From Gammaproteobacteria bacterium (GTDB taxonomy: Bacteria > Pseudomonadota > Gammaproteobacteria > JAABTG01), in NCBI GenBank assembly GCA_017999615.1, contig JAGNLM010000004.1, forward strand, positions 62,450-126,449: a stretch of 64,000 nt of DNA. The letters run 5' to 3'. Position 1 is the stretch's first letter. Each line of letters opens with the position of its first letter. Under the pieces are notes generated by a model. That model made no database searches and was not told the origin of the DNA. It saw nothing but the letters and a program-made list of their open reading frames with translations. A program made the position numbers and the translations under genes. Below are positions 55,704 to 63,517 of this stretch, piece by piece.

Positions 55704-56597
55704 CTACCTCGCCTCCTTGGTGGCGAGCAGGTAGAGCGAGGAGGCCTGGTGGGGCAGCAACACACGCCCCACGGCCTCCAGGGCATCGTCGACCCAGCGG
55801 TGCTGGCGGATGCGGCCATCCAGGGCCCAGTCCGGCGGCCCCCAGCCCATGTAGTGGGTCTCCAGCAACCGGAAGCCGGCCTTGATCAGCTTCGAGCCGA
55901 TAGTGAGCCCCGTGTAGAAGTGCACGTGGTCGGTACCCTTGAGTACCTCGGGAGCGCGGCGGTAGGCCCACTGCCACCACCAGCAGCCCTCGTTGGGGGT
56001 GCCCAGGACCAGCAGCCCGCCGGGGGTGAGGATCCGGAGCACGGCCCGCAGGGCGCCGACGTCGTCGGGTACGTGCTCGATGACGTGGTTGAAGAACACC
56101 ACGTCGAAGCTGTCCGCCGCCGCCGGGTAGTCGAGGATGTCGGCCAGGAAAAGCGTGGCACCGGTCGCGCGACGGGCTGCCCGCAGCAGCCGCAGACCGT
56201 TGTAGTCGCTGCCGTAGAGTCGCTCGGCGTGGTCCTTGAGCCAAGCCAGGTTGGTGCCGTCGCCGCAGCCCAGGTCCAGCAGGCGCTCGGCCCTTTCCTG
56301 CCCGCGTCCCCGCAGGTGCCGGGCGATGCGCCCCTGGACGTAGCGGCGCCGCTTGCGGAGGTGGTGGTGCCAGGGGCTGACGGACTCGGGCGGCTGCGGT
56401 ACTGCGTACCATTCCGGGTTGTCCGCCTGGGACTGGGCCAAGCGCTGACGGTGCGCCGCCGGGTCGCGGACCAGGAGCGGGATACCGTCCTCCACCGGGT
56501 AGAGCGCGCCGCAGCCTGAGCAACGCCAAGCCTCGGCCGAGGCCTTGAGGCCGGGGGCGCGGCAGGCTAGACAGGCGAACACGTCCGGACCGATCAA
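55704..56597 (-). CDS. SAM-dependent methyltransferase with N-terminal zinc ribbon
   Basis: 297 residues. Residues 9-30 (CLACRAPG...CSGCGALYPVEDGIPLLV) form a Trm112-like zinc ribbon with two CxxC pairs. The methyltransferase domain follows: LLDLGCGDGTNLAWLKDHAERLYGSDYN, and later FDVVFFNHVIEHVPDDVGALR and GGLLVLGTPNEGC. The architecture is common among methyltransferases of O-antigen and sugar-lipid loci. Its ATG overlaps the upstream glycosyltransferase stop by 4 nt. Confidence 0.9.
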   Translation of the reverse strand: MIGPDVFACLACRAPGLKASAEAWRCSGCGALYPVEDGIPLLVRDPAAHRQRLAQSQADNPEWYAVPQPPESVSPWHHHLRKRRRYVQGRIARHLRGRGQERAERLLDLGCGDGTNLAWLKDHAERLYGSDYNGLRLLRAARRATGATLFLADILDYPAAADSFDVVFFNHVIEHVPDDVGALRAVLRILTPGGLLVLGTPNEGCWWWQWAYRRAPEVLKGTDHVHFYTGLTIGSKLIKAGFRLLETHYMGWGPPDWALDGRIRQHRWVDDALEAVGRVLLPHQASSLYLLATKEAR

Positions 56598-57778
56598 TGG
56601 CGCCGCGCCCCGGCCATGACCTGCCGGTACACCTCTACGTAGACTGCCTCGGTTCTGGCCGGGCTCCAGTGGGCCTGGGCGTGGGCGTAGGCCCGGCGTC
56701 CTAAGGCCTCCCGATCGGCGTCGTCCCGGAGCAGACCACCGATGGCCTCGAGGTAGGCATCGGCGGTGTTGTCCACCATCCGCACGAAATCCACCCCGTG
56801 CAACTCCGGGACCGGGGGGCCGATGCGCCGGTTGATCACCAGCGGCAAACCCGTCAACAGCCCCTCCAGGACCGACTTGTTGAGTTCCCAGTACTCCGTG
56901 TGGACTACGAACATGTCGAAACCGGGCAGCATCGCGCAGAGTTCGTCGTTGGGCACCGAAGGCCGGAACTCCACCCGCTCCACCAGCCCGAGTTCCCGAG
57001 CAAGGGCTTCCAGGGCCGGCCTCTGAGGCCCCTCGCCGACGACGGTCAGGCGTACCTCCGACAGCCGCGCCAGGGCGCGCAGGATCTGCTCCGGGTTCTT
57101 CTCTGGTATGAGCCGCCCAACGCAGATGAGTCGCGGAGGTTTGCCGAGCCGGTAGTCGGTCTTCTGACGCAGGTCGTGGATGTTCAGGACGTTATAGCAG
57201 ACACGGTAGCGCCTGATGTTCAGACGCTCCAGATAGGGGACGATCGGCCGGTAGACCGGCAGCACCCGGTCCGCACCGCGCAGCCCGACGCCCTCGATGT
57301 ACTCGAAGAAGGCGTTGTGCTCTTGCTCCGCCTCGGTCAGCCCCGACTTGACGATGCGCCGGGGCGGATTCACGTCGGGGTTGATGTGCAGGGAAACCAC
57401 GTAGGGGGTCCCGAGACGCCGCTTGATCCGGCTCGCCAAGTAGGTGTTCCAGTCGGCACCGTGGCACCGGATCAAGTCCGGGCGGATACGGCGAGCGATC
57501 TCCACCCCTCCCTCGGCCCAGCGCCGCAGAGCCCGATGCCACCAGCGACGCCACTCGCCGCCCGCGATGATTTCCGGTGCTTCCGGGTGGCTGTGGATCA
57601 CCAGACGCGCACCGCCGACCATGGCCTGCAAAAGTGCCGTGTCAGGCTGGTCGTCGTTGGTCATGAGCAGGTGGACTTCGTCAAACAGTTGACCCGGATT
57701 GTAGTAGAGGGGCTGGATCTCTCCCTTCTCCAGAATTTGGCTTACCCGGTCCGGGACCATAACCAGCAGGCGGGACAT
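56594..57778 (-). CDS. Glycosyltransferase (GT4 family)
   Basis: 394 residues from the ATG at 57778 with GAGGAG about 9 nt upstream; a TTG at 57787 is directly next to that site and less likely. N-terminal LLVMVPDRVSQILEKGEIQP is unusual for GT4. The C-terminal domain has ICVGRLIPEKNPEQILRALARL, LTVVGEGPQRPALEALAREL, VHTEYWELNKSVLEGLLTGLPLVINRRIG. Overlaps the zinc-ribbon methyltransferase by 4 nt, suggesting consecutive action. Confidence 0.87.
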   Translation of the reverse strand: MSRLLVMVPDRVSQILEKGEIQPLYYNPGQLFDEVHLLMTNDDQPDTALLQAMVGGARLVIHSHPEAPEIIAGGEWRRWWHRALRRWAEGGVEIARRIRPDLIRCHGADWNTYLASRIKRRLGTPYVVSLHINPDVNPPRRIVKSGLTEAEQEHNAFFEYIEGVGLRGADRVLPVYRPIVPYLERLNIRRYRVCYNVLNIHDLRQKTDYRLGKPPRLICVGRLIPEKNPEQILRALARLSEVRLTVVGEGPQRPALEALARELGLVERVEFRPSVPNDELCAMLPGFDMFVVHTEYWELNKSVLEGLLTGLPLVINRRIGPPVPELHGVDFVRMVDNTADAYLEAIGGLLRDDADREALGRRAYAHAQAHWSPARTEAVYVEVYRQVMAGARRH

Positions 57779-57968
57779 AAGTCTCAACTCCTCAGGTCAA
57801 CTGCCGTCGGGCCCGACGTCCTGACCGAGCACGCATTAGCTTGCCTTCCCCCCTCGCGTCGAAGCAACGATCCAGCCACCTCACCGGCAATAGGCTCTCC
57901 CTTGGGAGCCCAGTACACCAAAGCAACGGGATGGAACCCTCGGCAGACACCAAGATTGCTGGTCACTC

Positions 57969-58706
57969 TCAGACGTCGCGTTTGCGTCTTCGCAGGGTGA
58001 GACACAGGCCGTTAGCAACCCAGGGCATCCAGTGGCCCAGGGTGGTTCGAGTCTCAACCCGTTGCCGGTCAATCCACGTCACGCCGGTCCCCGCCAGCGT
58101 GTAGCCGAACCACCCGACCTCCGCCAGCCCCGCCTGGGCGCCAAGCCGCCGCAGGTCCTGAATCGAGTATTCCTGATGGTGCTGCGTGTCGCACATCTGC
58201 TCCGGCTCGCCCCGCATCCGTAGCACGCGATTGCGCCAGCGAAGGCGGTTGGGCGTGAACACCGCCACGTGGCCACCCTCGGTGCAGACGTCCCGGCAGA
58301 AGCCCATGAACGCTCCCGGATCGTCCAGGTGCTCGATGACCTGGAAGCTGACCACGAGATCGAAAGCCCGGTCCCGGGGGAATTCCGCGAAGTCGCTGAC
58401 CCAGCGGGTCACCCGCGGGTGCGGGTACTCCCGCTCGGCCGCCTCAATGCTCTTCAATGAGTAGTCGATGGCGATGACCTCGCGGACGAACGGGTACTCA
58501 GCCATCACCCGATCGTGGAAGCCGCACCCGCAGCCCACGTCCAGAATCGTGGTGGGTTGGATCCGACGGAATAGACGACCTATCTCGTAGCGCCGGACAT
58601 AGTCCCACTCCGAGGAAATGTAACTGTGCCAGTCCTCAGTCACCAGTTCATCGAAGAACTGGCGCTGATCCCTTACAAAGTTCGGGTAGCGTTCATGCAC
58701 AGGCAT
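57969..58706 (-). CDS. Class I SAM-dependent methyltransferase
   Basis: 245 residues. Motif I TTILDVGCGCGFHDRVMAEY, then VIAIDYSLKSIEAAERE, FDLVVSFQVIEHLDDPGAFM and GGHVAVFTPNRLRWRN. FTPNR and the nearby MRGEPEQMCDTQHHQEYS are typical of methyltransferases that act on lipid-linked sugars. It is separated from the glycosyltransferase by about 190 nt with no recognisable feature, and follows another methyltransferase gene by 25 nt. Confidence 0.87.
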   Translation of the reverse strand: MPVHERYPNFVRDQRQFFDELVTEDWHSYISSEWDYVRRYEIGRLFRRIQPTTILDVGCGCGFHDRVMAEYPFVREVIAIDYSLKSIEAAEREYPHPRVTRWVSDFAEFPRDRAFDLVVSFQVIEHLDDPGAFMGFCRDVCTEGGHVAVFTPNRLRWRNRVLRMRGEPEQMCDTQHHQEYSIQDLRRLGAQAGLAEVGWFGYTLAGTGVTWIDRQRVETRTTLGHWMPWVANGLCLTLRRRKRDV

Positions 58707-58731
58707 GCTGGCGTAGGCCGTTTGGGAGATG

Positions 58732-59640
58732 CTATCGGCGACGGCACACGAACAGGTGCCGGAACGCGAACCGGAGCAGGACCGGAAGGCCGCTCACCCA
58801 TTCGTCGATCATCTTCGACCCGAGCCTCCGGCTCATAACGACCTTCCATCGTGGGTGCAGAAGGGCAGCAAGCCACCGCGGCCGACCCGCCCACAGGGGC
58901 AGTATCTGGAAGACACGGTGCTCGACGACCTCTAAACCGCCGTCCCTGAGCATCTGGCGCAGGCGAGTGTAGGGGACGGGGAAGATGGGCGGCCACTCCG
59001 TGTAATAGCGCGTACAGTACACGTTGAGCGAAGTGCGATTTCCCATATCCAGAACGCAGACACCGCCACGTTTCAGCACTCGCGACACCTCGGCAATGAC
59101 GGTCTCAACTTTTGGGATGGCATAGAGAGACGAAAAGCTGTAGAGCAGGCTCACCGAGTCGTCGGCCAGCGGCAACGCCTTGGCGTCCGCAAGGAGAAAG
59201 TGGATGTGGGTTATGCTCCGGGCATCAACCTCACCCTGCGCGCGGGTCACGTAGCGCTTGCTGAAGTCGAGCCCCACGCCGAACTCAAATCGGGGAGCGA
59301 GGGTCAGCAGGTGCTCGCCCGAGGCGCAGCACAGGTCGACCGCTACGCCTCCATCATAGTGGCGCAGCACGGTCTCCACCTTCGCCTGAAGCAGCCGATC
59401 CGCGTATTCGGTAGAGTTCGGTTTTAGCGATGCGCAGATGCGGCTCACCGCATAGGTGTCGCCGTGCTCGTAGGCCTCGCGGATATCGCACTCGATCCCG
59501 CGCCCAGACGGCGCGTCGCGCGAAGTACCTGCACTACCGTCGACTTCTGGGTTCAGCGCACCGCCCTCGCCAAGATGTTCCAGAGCCGGTGGGTCCCGCT
59601 GCGCAGCCTCGCGGCCAGCCGCCCTGGATGAGAGGACCAA
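58732..59640 (-). CDS. Class I SAM-dependent methyltransferase, start uncertain
   Basis: Up to 302 residues. The only in-frame start upstream of the conserved part is a TTG at 59640, overlapping the FemAB-like gene by 88 nt. The next is a GTG at about codon 65, which would cut into the conserved GDTYAVSRICASLKPNSTEYA. Motif I is AVDLCCASGEHLLTLAPRF, an unusual DLCCASG in place of DxGCGxG. It also has FSSLYAIPKVETVIAEVSRVLKRGGVCVLDMGN. The active product probably begins near residue 40-50. The overlap suggests translational coupling or a rare start codon. Confidence 0.75.
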   Translation of the reverse strand: MVLSSRAAGREAAQRDPPALEHLGEGGALNPEVDGSAGTSRDAPSGRGIECDIREAYEHGDTYAVSRICASLKPNSTEYADRLLQAKVETVLRHYDGGVAVDLCCASGEHLLTLAPRFEFGVGLDFSKRYVTRAQGEVDARSITHIHFLLADAKALPLADDSVSLLYSFSSLYAIPKVETVIAEVSRVLKRGGVCVLDMGNRTSLNVYCTRYYTEWPPIFPVPYTRLRQMLRDGGLEVVEHRVFQILPLWAGRPRWLAALLHPRWKVVMSRRLGSKMIDEWVSGLPVLLRFAFRHLFVCRRR

Positions 59641-60722
59641 GGTGGGGTGGCAGCCGTGGGTTCAACCGCAGGCCCTGGAACCAGGGGTCCAGACGCATCA
59701 GCCATTGCAGGGGTGGAATCCAGTCCAGCCATATCCTGCCACTCCCGAACCCACTTGAAGGACCGATGGAGCTCGCCACCGAACTTGGACTTGAACACCG
59801 ACAGGCCCCGCTCCTTGTCGGTGCGAGGGAAAGGAAAGACCTCTCCCAATTCGTACCAGCGGCAACCTTCCTGGCGGGCGCCTCGGATCGCCTCCCAGAA
59901 CAGGAGGTAGTTGATCCCAGCCCCCAGGTGTGCGGTCTCGCAGCAGCCGGTGTGGTACATGCTTGCGTCCGCCATGCGGGCGTCGTTGTGAAAAGCGACT
60001 GCAGCTCCCTCCGGGCTGCGACCGACCCACAGTACCGCCCTGCCCCGCGGCCCCATCTCCCGGGCGATGCCCTCGAAGTACGCCCGTGGATGGGGCGTAA
60101 CCCCGGTGCGCCGGTAGGTCTCCTCGTGGGTCCGGTAGTAGTCGTCAACCTGACCGCTCCAGTCGGTCCGCTCCACGGTGTAGCCCGACGACTGGGCCCG
60201 CCGGGCCATCTGGCGGGCGTTCTGGGAGAGCCCGCGCCAGAGGTCTTCCTCCGAAACATCCAGTCGGGTCACCCGGCTCACCGTGGAGGTGTCCCGCAGG
60301 CCGTACTCCAAGTACGGGGCAACACCCCAACGGTTCCCAAGGGCGGCCCGCGTGACGGGGCTCTGGGCCATGTCCAACCGGAGCGCACCCACGTCCCGGC
60401 AGACATCGAACACGTGCTGGAAGAGCCGATCGCAGGTCCGCCGCCGCAGCCCCGGTGGGACCCCCGCCGCCACCACCGGCCCTGCCCCTCCAAAGCCGGA
60501 GGAACCCACCCGCCGCGCGACGGGCTGGTGCTGCAGCGGCAGCACCGCCAGGAGGTCCCCGCCATGGACGATCCCGATACTGTGCTCCTTCAGGCCCCAA
60601 TCCGGGACCGAGAGGATCAGCCGTTGCCAGCCGGCCAGGGCGAAGACCCAACCCTCGGGCGAACCGTCCACCAGGGCATCCCACGCTTCATCCAGGTCGG
60701 CCGTCCTCGGCACAAGCTCCAT
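59553..60722 (-). CDS. FemAB-like GNAT-fold transferase
   Basis: 389 residues from the ATG at 60722; no good ribosome site. It has two GNAT-like halves, with DVSEEDLWRGLSQNARQMARRAQSSGYTVERT and LGAGINYLLFWEAIRGARQEGCRWYELGEV, which match the FemAB-related (PEP-CTERM/EPS-associated) subgroup. FemAB-type enzymes transfer an amino acid from aminoacyl-tRNA to peptidoglycan or a glycan. In this locus it may add an amino acid to a sugar (inference). The C-terminal 60 residues are low-complexity. Confidence 0.8.
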   Translation of the reverse strand: MELVPRTADLDEAWDALVDGSPEGWVFALAGWQRLILSVPDWGLKEHSIGIVHGGDLLAVLPLQHQPVARRVGSSGFGGAGPVVAAGVPPGLRRRTCDRLFQHVFDVCRDVGALRLDMAQSPVTRAALGNRWGVAPYLEYGLRDTSTVSRVTRLDVSEEDLWRGLSQNARQMARRAQSSGYTVERTDWSGQVDDYYRTHEETYRRTGVTPHPRAYFEGIAREMGPRGRAVLWVGRSPEGAAVAFHNDARMADASMYHTGCCETAHLGAGINYLLFWEAIRGARQEGCRWYELGEVFPFPRTDKERGLSVFKSKFGGELHRSFKWVREWQDMAGLDSTPAMADASGPLVPGPAVEPTAATPPWSSHPGRLAARLRSGTHRLWNILARAVR

Positions 60723-60744
60723 GGGCTTCTGGCCATTCCTACCG

Positions 60745-62049
60745 TCAAGGCTTGACTTGGTCTTCCCACTCGCTCCGCTGGGCGATAAATCCCTGGTTCC
60801 GCACCAAGCCCTGCATCCCCAGGTAGTCCCCAAGCTGGACCCTCACTCGAGTCGCGTCCGCGATGCAGTCCACCGATTTCAACTCCATGTCGATCAAACC
60901 GAAATCAACCATGATGGTGTAGTCCCCGGACACCAATCTGAGTTCGGGGATACGGCACTCCACGATACCCTTTCCTCTCAGGTGAAAAGCGTGCTCCCCG
61001 TGGTTGCTGTACAGCACCATCACCCGCTCTTCCTCCAAGGTCTGAAAGAAGACGGTGAAGTAAATGCTGGACGCAGTAGGGACCTCGTATCCGATACGGA
61101 TGCGCATGGGCTCGCCGGTATTGAAGACGCGCGTCGGGCTCCCGTCATCCTTCCGAGTCTCGATGGACGTGAGGACCACCGTGTCCCGGATTTCGAGGAA
61201 GCCATGCGCCCTACGCAGATCCACGTAAGGCGATAACTCGGCAATGTCCACCGGAGCCTCCTCAGGCTCCCGGGTGGTCTCCCTGATGTAGTCGTGGGTG
61301 ATATCGTCCACCGACCCGCTCTTGACGATGCGGCCTTGCTCGAGCCAGATCGCGCGGGTACAAATGTTCTGAACGGCGGACATACTGTGACTGACGAAGA
61401 TGACCGTCCGGCCGTCGTGAGCGATGTTGTCGACGCTATGCTTCGTTTTTTTTTGAAACTCCGCGTCACCCACCGCCAGAACCTCGTCCAGCAGCAGGAT
61501 ATCGGAGCGCAACAGCGCAGTGACCGAGTATGCGAGCCGGACGTACATACCGCTCGAGTAGCGCTTGACCGGCACGTCGATGAACGCGCCGACCCCCGAA
61601 TAGTCGACGATCTCGTCGAAGCGGCGCCGAATCTCATTCTGCTTGATCCCCAGCAGGGCACCGTTCATGAAGATGTTCTCACGCCCGGTGAGGTCCGGAT
61701 GGAAGCCGGTCCCCACCTCGAGCAGCGAGCCTACCCGTCCGTACAGGTCGGCCCGTCCCTCCGTGGGCATCGTCACACCCGAGAGGATCTTCAGCAATGT
61801 GCTCTTGCCAGAGCCGTTGCGCCCAATGACTCCCAGGACCTCACCCCGCTTCAGCTCGAAGGAGACATCCCGAAGGGCCCAGAATGGCTCGCCCTGGTGC
61901 CACGGCCGAAGAAAAGGGATGCGGTGCCGCAGCCTGCCCAGACGAGTATCGGGCACAGGCACAGCGCCGGAGCGACCACCCTTGATGTAGTAGCACTTAC
62001 CAAGCCCCTCAGCCCGGACGGCCACCTCGCCCGTTCCCCTACTGGGCAT
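60745..62049 (-). CDS. wzt: Wzt-type ABC ATPase with carbohydrate-binding C-terminal domain
   Basis: 434 residues from the ATG at 62049, overlapping the permease stop by 11 nt; GAGGGGG lies about 10 nt upstream. Walker A GRNGSGKS (76-83), signature YSSGM (164-168), Walker B DILLLDEVLAVGD (183-195) and HSMSAVQ are normal. Residues about 290-434 form a Wzt_C-like beta-sandwich that in other systems recognises the finished O-antigen terminus. It powers export by Wzm of a lipid-linked polysaccharide across the inner membrane. Codons 199-201 contain a run of nine A (61446-61454 as T on the plus strand), a potential slippage site. A separate extension at the N-terminus (residues 1-50) is unlike the usual Wzt. 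Confidence 0.92.
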   Translation of the reverse strand: MPSRGTGEVAVRAEGLGKCYYIKGGRSGAVPVPDTRLGRLRHRIPFLRPWHQGEPFWALRDVSFELKRGEVLGVIGRNGSGKSTLLKILSGVTMPTEGRADLYGRVGSLLEVGTGFHPDLTGRENIFMNGALLGIKQNEIRRRFDEIVDYSGVGAFIDVPVKRYSSGMYVRLAYSVTALLRSDILLLDEVLAVGDAEFQKKTKHSVDNIAHDGRTVIFVSHSMSAVQNICTRAIWLEQGRIVKSGSVDDITHDYIRETTREPEEAPVDIAELSPYVDLRRAHGFLEIRDTVVLTSIETRKDDGSPTRVFNTGEPMRIRIGYEVPTASSIYFTVFFQTLEEERVMVLYSNHGEHAFHLRGKGIVECRIPELRLVSGDYTIMVDFGLIDMELKSVDCIADATRVRVQLGDYLGMQGLVRNQGFIAQRSEWEDQVKP

Positions 62050-62899
62050 CGACGGAAGCCCCCTCATGGTACGCGAACATGAAAAGACCCCCGAAAAAGC
62101 CGAGGAAGATGGCCGTGCTGACAATGTAGAAGGGCGCCGTGAGGCTTACCGGTTGGGCCAAGAACACCCATCTCGAGAGTTCGATGGCCCAGTACATCGG
62201 ATTCAGCTGGAACACGAACAGAAAGCGCTCGGGCACCATGCTGGGCGGAAAGAGTATCGGGCTGAAGTAGAAGCCGAGCTGCATCACGATGGTGATAATG
62301 GGACGCAGGTCGCGGTACTCCACCATAAGGCCGGCCACCCACAGCCCGATGGCCAGTGACAGGACCGTCACGTAGGCGAGAACCAGGGGCAGCAAGGCCA
62401 ACCGCCAGGTGGGGGGATGCCCGTAGGCGATGGACATCGCGATGAGGATGGCGATGATGATGATCGAGTCGTAGACGTCCCGGAATACCGACGCGAAGGG
62501 CAGCAGGATGCGAGGGAAGTAGACCTTCGAGATGAGGGCCATATGCTCCTGCAGGCAGCCGGCGGCATCCATCGTGGCCTTCGTGAACAGCAACCAGGGG
62601 ATCAGGGCTGCGAAGACGAAGATCGGGTACGGATAGGGCGTCTCGACTCGAATGAAGACACCGAAGACGATGGCGAGAGTGAGCAGGAGGGCCAGGGGTT
62701 CCAGGAATGCCCAGGTAAATCCGAGGGCCATGCCTGAGTACCGCGTGGACACGTTGCGCCACATCAGGAGCCACAGCAGCTCCCGGTGGGACCAGGCGTC
62801 TCTCAGACCCAGGTTCCACCAGCGGTACCCCGGTTCTATAACCCTAAAGGGATGAACTTCTTGCACAGGTCCCGACACCGTTCTCGCTTCGACTTTCAA
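62039..62899 (-). CDS. wzm: Wzm-type ABC polysaccharide export permease
   Basis: 286 residues if read from a TTG at 62899; no ribosome site supports this start and a GTG at 62878 is possible. Six transmembrane helices, a N-terminal amphipathic helix and the family motif RDAWSHRELLWLLMWRNVSTRYSG are present. A conserved WxLEPL-type stretch (FTWAFLEPLALLLTLAIVFGV) and LNPMYWAIELSRWVFL complete the pattern. It exports undecaprenyl-linked glycan with Wzt. The gene begins about 50 nt from the end of a transposase remnant, so its natural 5' end or promoter may have been altered. Confidence 0.9.
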   Translation of the reverse strand: MKVEARTVSGPVQEVHPFRVIEPGYRWWNLGLRDAWSHRELLWLLMWRNVSTRYSGMALGFTWAFLEPLALLLTLAIVFGVFIRVETPYPYPIFVFAALIPWLLFTKATMDAAGCLQEHMALISKVYFPRILLPFASVFRDVYDSIIIIAILIAMSIAYGHPPTWRLALLPLVLAYVTVLSLAIGLWVAGLMVEYRDLRPIITIVMQLGFYFSPILFPPSMVPERFLFVFQLNPMYWAIELSRWVFLAQPVSLTAPFYIVSTAIFLGFFGGLFMFAYHEGASVDAQ

Positions 62900-62951
62900 T
62901 TTTCGAGGTTACGCAGGACGACGAACGCCGGCGCCGCCTGCAGTGAGTTAC

Positions 62952-63089
62952 CAGCGCCTGGGCACACCAACGCTCCAACGTCGCCGGGGCCATGCCCAGT
63001 TCGCGCGCCACCTTCACCACCAGAGAGCTCTCCGGCGGCAGCAAGCGGGCCGCCGCCCGCTCCTTGAATACCTGTCCGTATCGGGCCAT
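62952..63089 (-). pseudogene. Transposase N-terminal fragment (IS remnant)
   Basis: From the ATG at 63089 (after GAGAGGTGAGTAC) about 46 codons read MARYGQVFKERAAARLLPPES, then VARELGMAPATLERWCAQAL. This is a helix-turn-helix N-terminus typical of one group of transposases. The rest of the gene is missing; beyond about 62952 the frame runs into unrelated Cys/Arg/Ser-rich sequence at the wzm start. No terminal inverted repeats were identified. It is a truncated insertion element at the edge of the glycan locus. Confidence 0.7.
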
Positions 63090-63517
63090 GTACTCACCTC
63101 TCTGCCCGCAAACTTATCGGGCTATCGAGGCGACAACTATCGTGAGGCAGGGGCCAAGGCGCGCCTCGGCTACGACTCCACTCGGCACGGTGGCGATGCC
63201 CGTTCGGTTTTCCTTACAGACCGGCATGGACCGCGACATGGACCCCACAACCCATCAACGAATTGTTTTTAAAGTATATTCTCGCCCACCAACACTCTCG
63301 CCTTAGATCCATTATGAGAAGAGCGTAACGTTACAGGGTGTCGGCTCGTTTTACAGTCCGCATCGTCTATTGTCGCTGCCGCAAGAAAATACAGGTGTTG
63401 GCGGAGTTGGCATATACCATGCTAGGGACAGACGCGACAGCGAATTCTTTGGTTTGAGATAGGCCCCAAGACGGTGCAAAGCCGGAAGACGGCGACAGAG
63501 GAACGAGGTCAATCATC
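63090..63517. other. Intergenic region between IS remnant and exported-protein gene
   Basis: About 430 nt with lower GC than the surroundings (for example TTTTTAAAGTATATTCTC near 63265). It holds a 10-bp palindrome GTAACGTTAC (63325-63334) and a sigma-54-like promoter at 63408-63423, and a leader with a small GCCG/CGGC hairpin (63481-63493). No further gene is visible. Foreign or IS-derived DNA is a reasonable guess for the left part. Confidence 0.5.
63408..63423 (+). promoter_or_regulatory. Sigma-54-like promoter of the exported-protein gene
   Basis: TGGCATATACCATGCT has GG and GC at the exact sigma-54 spacing; the -12 box is ATGC rather than TTGC. A start near 63434 would leave a leader of about 85 nt to the ATG at 63518. 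PEP-CTERM genes are commonly preceded by sigma-54 promoters controlled by a PrsR-type activator (established for the exosortase systems), which fits the gene that follows. Confidence 0.55.

Noticed and set aside
61440-61460. Frameshift or sequencing error in wzt at the A-run
   Set aside because: The zero frame runs unbroken through intact motifs, and the residue count between EFQKK and GRTV matches other Wzt ATPases. It is kept only as a slippage candidate.
63430-63510. Possible cyclic-di-GMP (GEMM) riboswitch in the leader of the exported-protein gene
   Set aside because: A GCAAAGCCG segment resembles one conserved piece, but the 5' half and the receptor elements are missing.
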